This document shows positions 63,998 to 64,000 of a stretch of 64,000 bases of DNA, in pieces. The position numbers and the translations under genes are program-made. Position 1 is the stretch's first letter. Each line of letters starts with the position of its first letter. Origin of the DNA: Niallia taxi (GTDB lineage: Bacteria; Bacillota; Bacilli; Bacillales; Cytobacillaceae); the NCBI RefSeq assembly GCF_004005475.1, contig NZ_RZTZ01000002.1, positions 806,001 to 870,000 of the forward strand, given 5' to 3'. The notes under the pieces are model-generated. The model saw only the letters and a list, made by a program, of their open reading frames with translations. It did no database searches and was not told the origin of the DNA.

Positions 63998-64000
63998 AAA

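Overview
The window comes from a low-GC, endospore-forming Firmicute of the Bacillaceae. The reasons are AGGAGG-type ribosome sites with many TTG/GTG starts, a complete sspH gene with a sigma-G-like promoter, close relatives of B. subtilis ExuR, YsnE, YuzA, HemAT and YcgR/YcgQ, and a TPP riboswitch ahead of thi genes. The genus cannot be fixed from the sequence alone.

Layout. 0-3.3 kb: end of a sugar ABC permease, then lacZ. 3.3-19 kb: household and signalling genes (fumC, a GGDEF/EAL protein, GNAT, a BASS transporter, an SRPBCC/ArsR pair with a visible operator-promoter, a MEDS-PAS histidine kinase, a membrane-anchored degenerate Mrr-like protein, a CHY zinc finger, an acetamidase) and several small unknowns. 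18.4-33.7 kb: a pectin/hexuronate island with secreted esterase, exuR, uxaB, uxaA, GPH symporter, GH105 hydrolase, uxaC, an IclR regulator, a TIM-barrel isomerase, and kdgA-kdgK-kduI-kduD. Together these take galacturonate/glucuronate and unsaturated pectin disaccharides to pyruvate and glyceraldehyde-3-phosphate. Repeated operators of the form TGTTAACGTKNRCA lie just downstream of the predicted promoters.

34-45.6 kb: mixed regulators and transporters. They include a Ser/Arg-rich mini-protein, a Ser/Thr kinase, an amino-acid permease, a lone tRNA-Val(GAC), and an AraC / acetyltransferase / GntR / Crh-like cluster with two copies of a 21-bp-spaced AraC-type site. 45.8-49.8 kb: a copper amine oxidase, a His-tailed membrane protein and an ammonium transporter, which look like one amine-nitrogen unit with a divergent AraC gene. 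49.9-58.3 kb: a YqcI/YcgG protein, a polysaccharide deacetylase, a diguanylate cyclase, a PhzF gene broken at a perfect A-AAA-AAG slippery heptamer, hemAT, yuzA, an SH3b protein and sspH. 58.4-61.4 kb: a COG0523 GTPase with a His9 run followed by the ycgR/ycgQ permease pair, a probable metal-handling set. 61.4-64 kb: TPP riboswitch, terminator, thiM-thiD-thiE.

Four copies of a 120-150 bp hairpin-forming intergenic repeat are scattered through the window (9.3, 16.2, 38.2 and 56.0 kb). No insertion sequence, prophage or CRISPR array was seen. The most unusual items are a Crh-like protein with Asp at the regulatory-serine position, the possible frameshift in phzF, the paired AraC operators, the degenerate Mrr-like membrane protein and the covarying repeat family.
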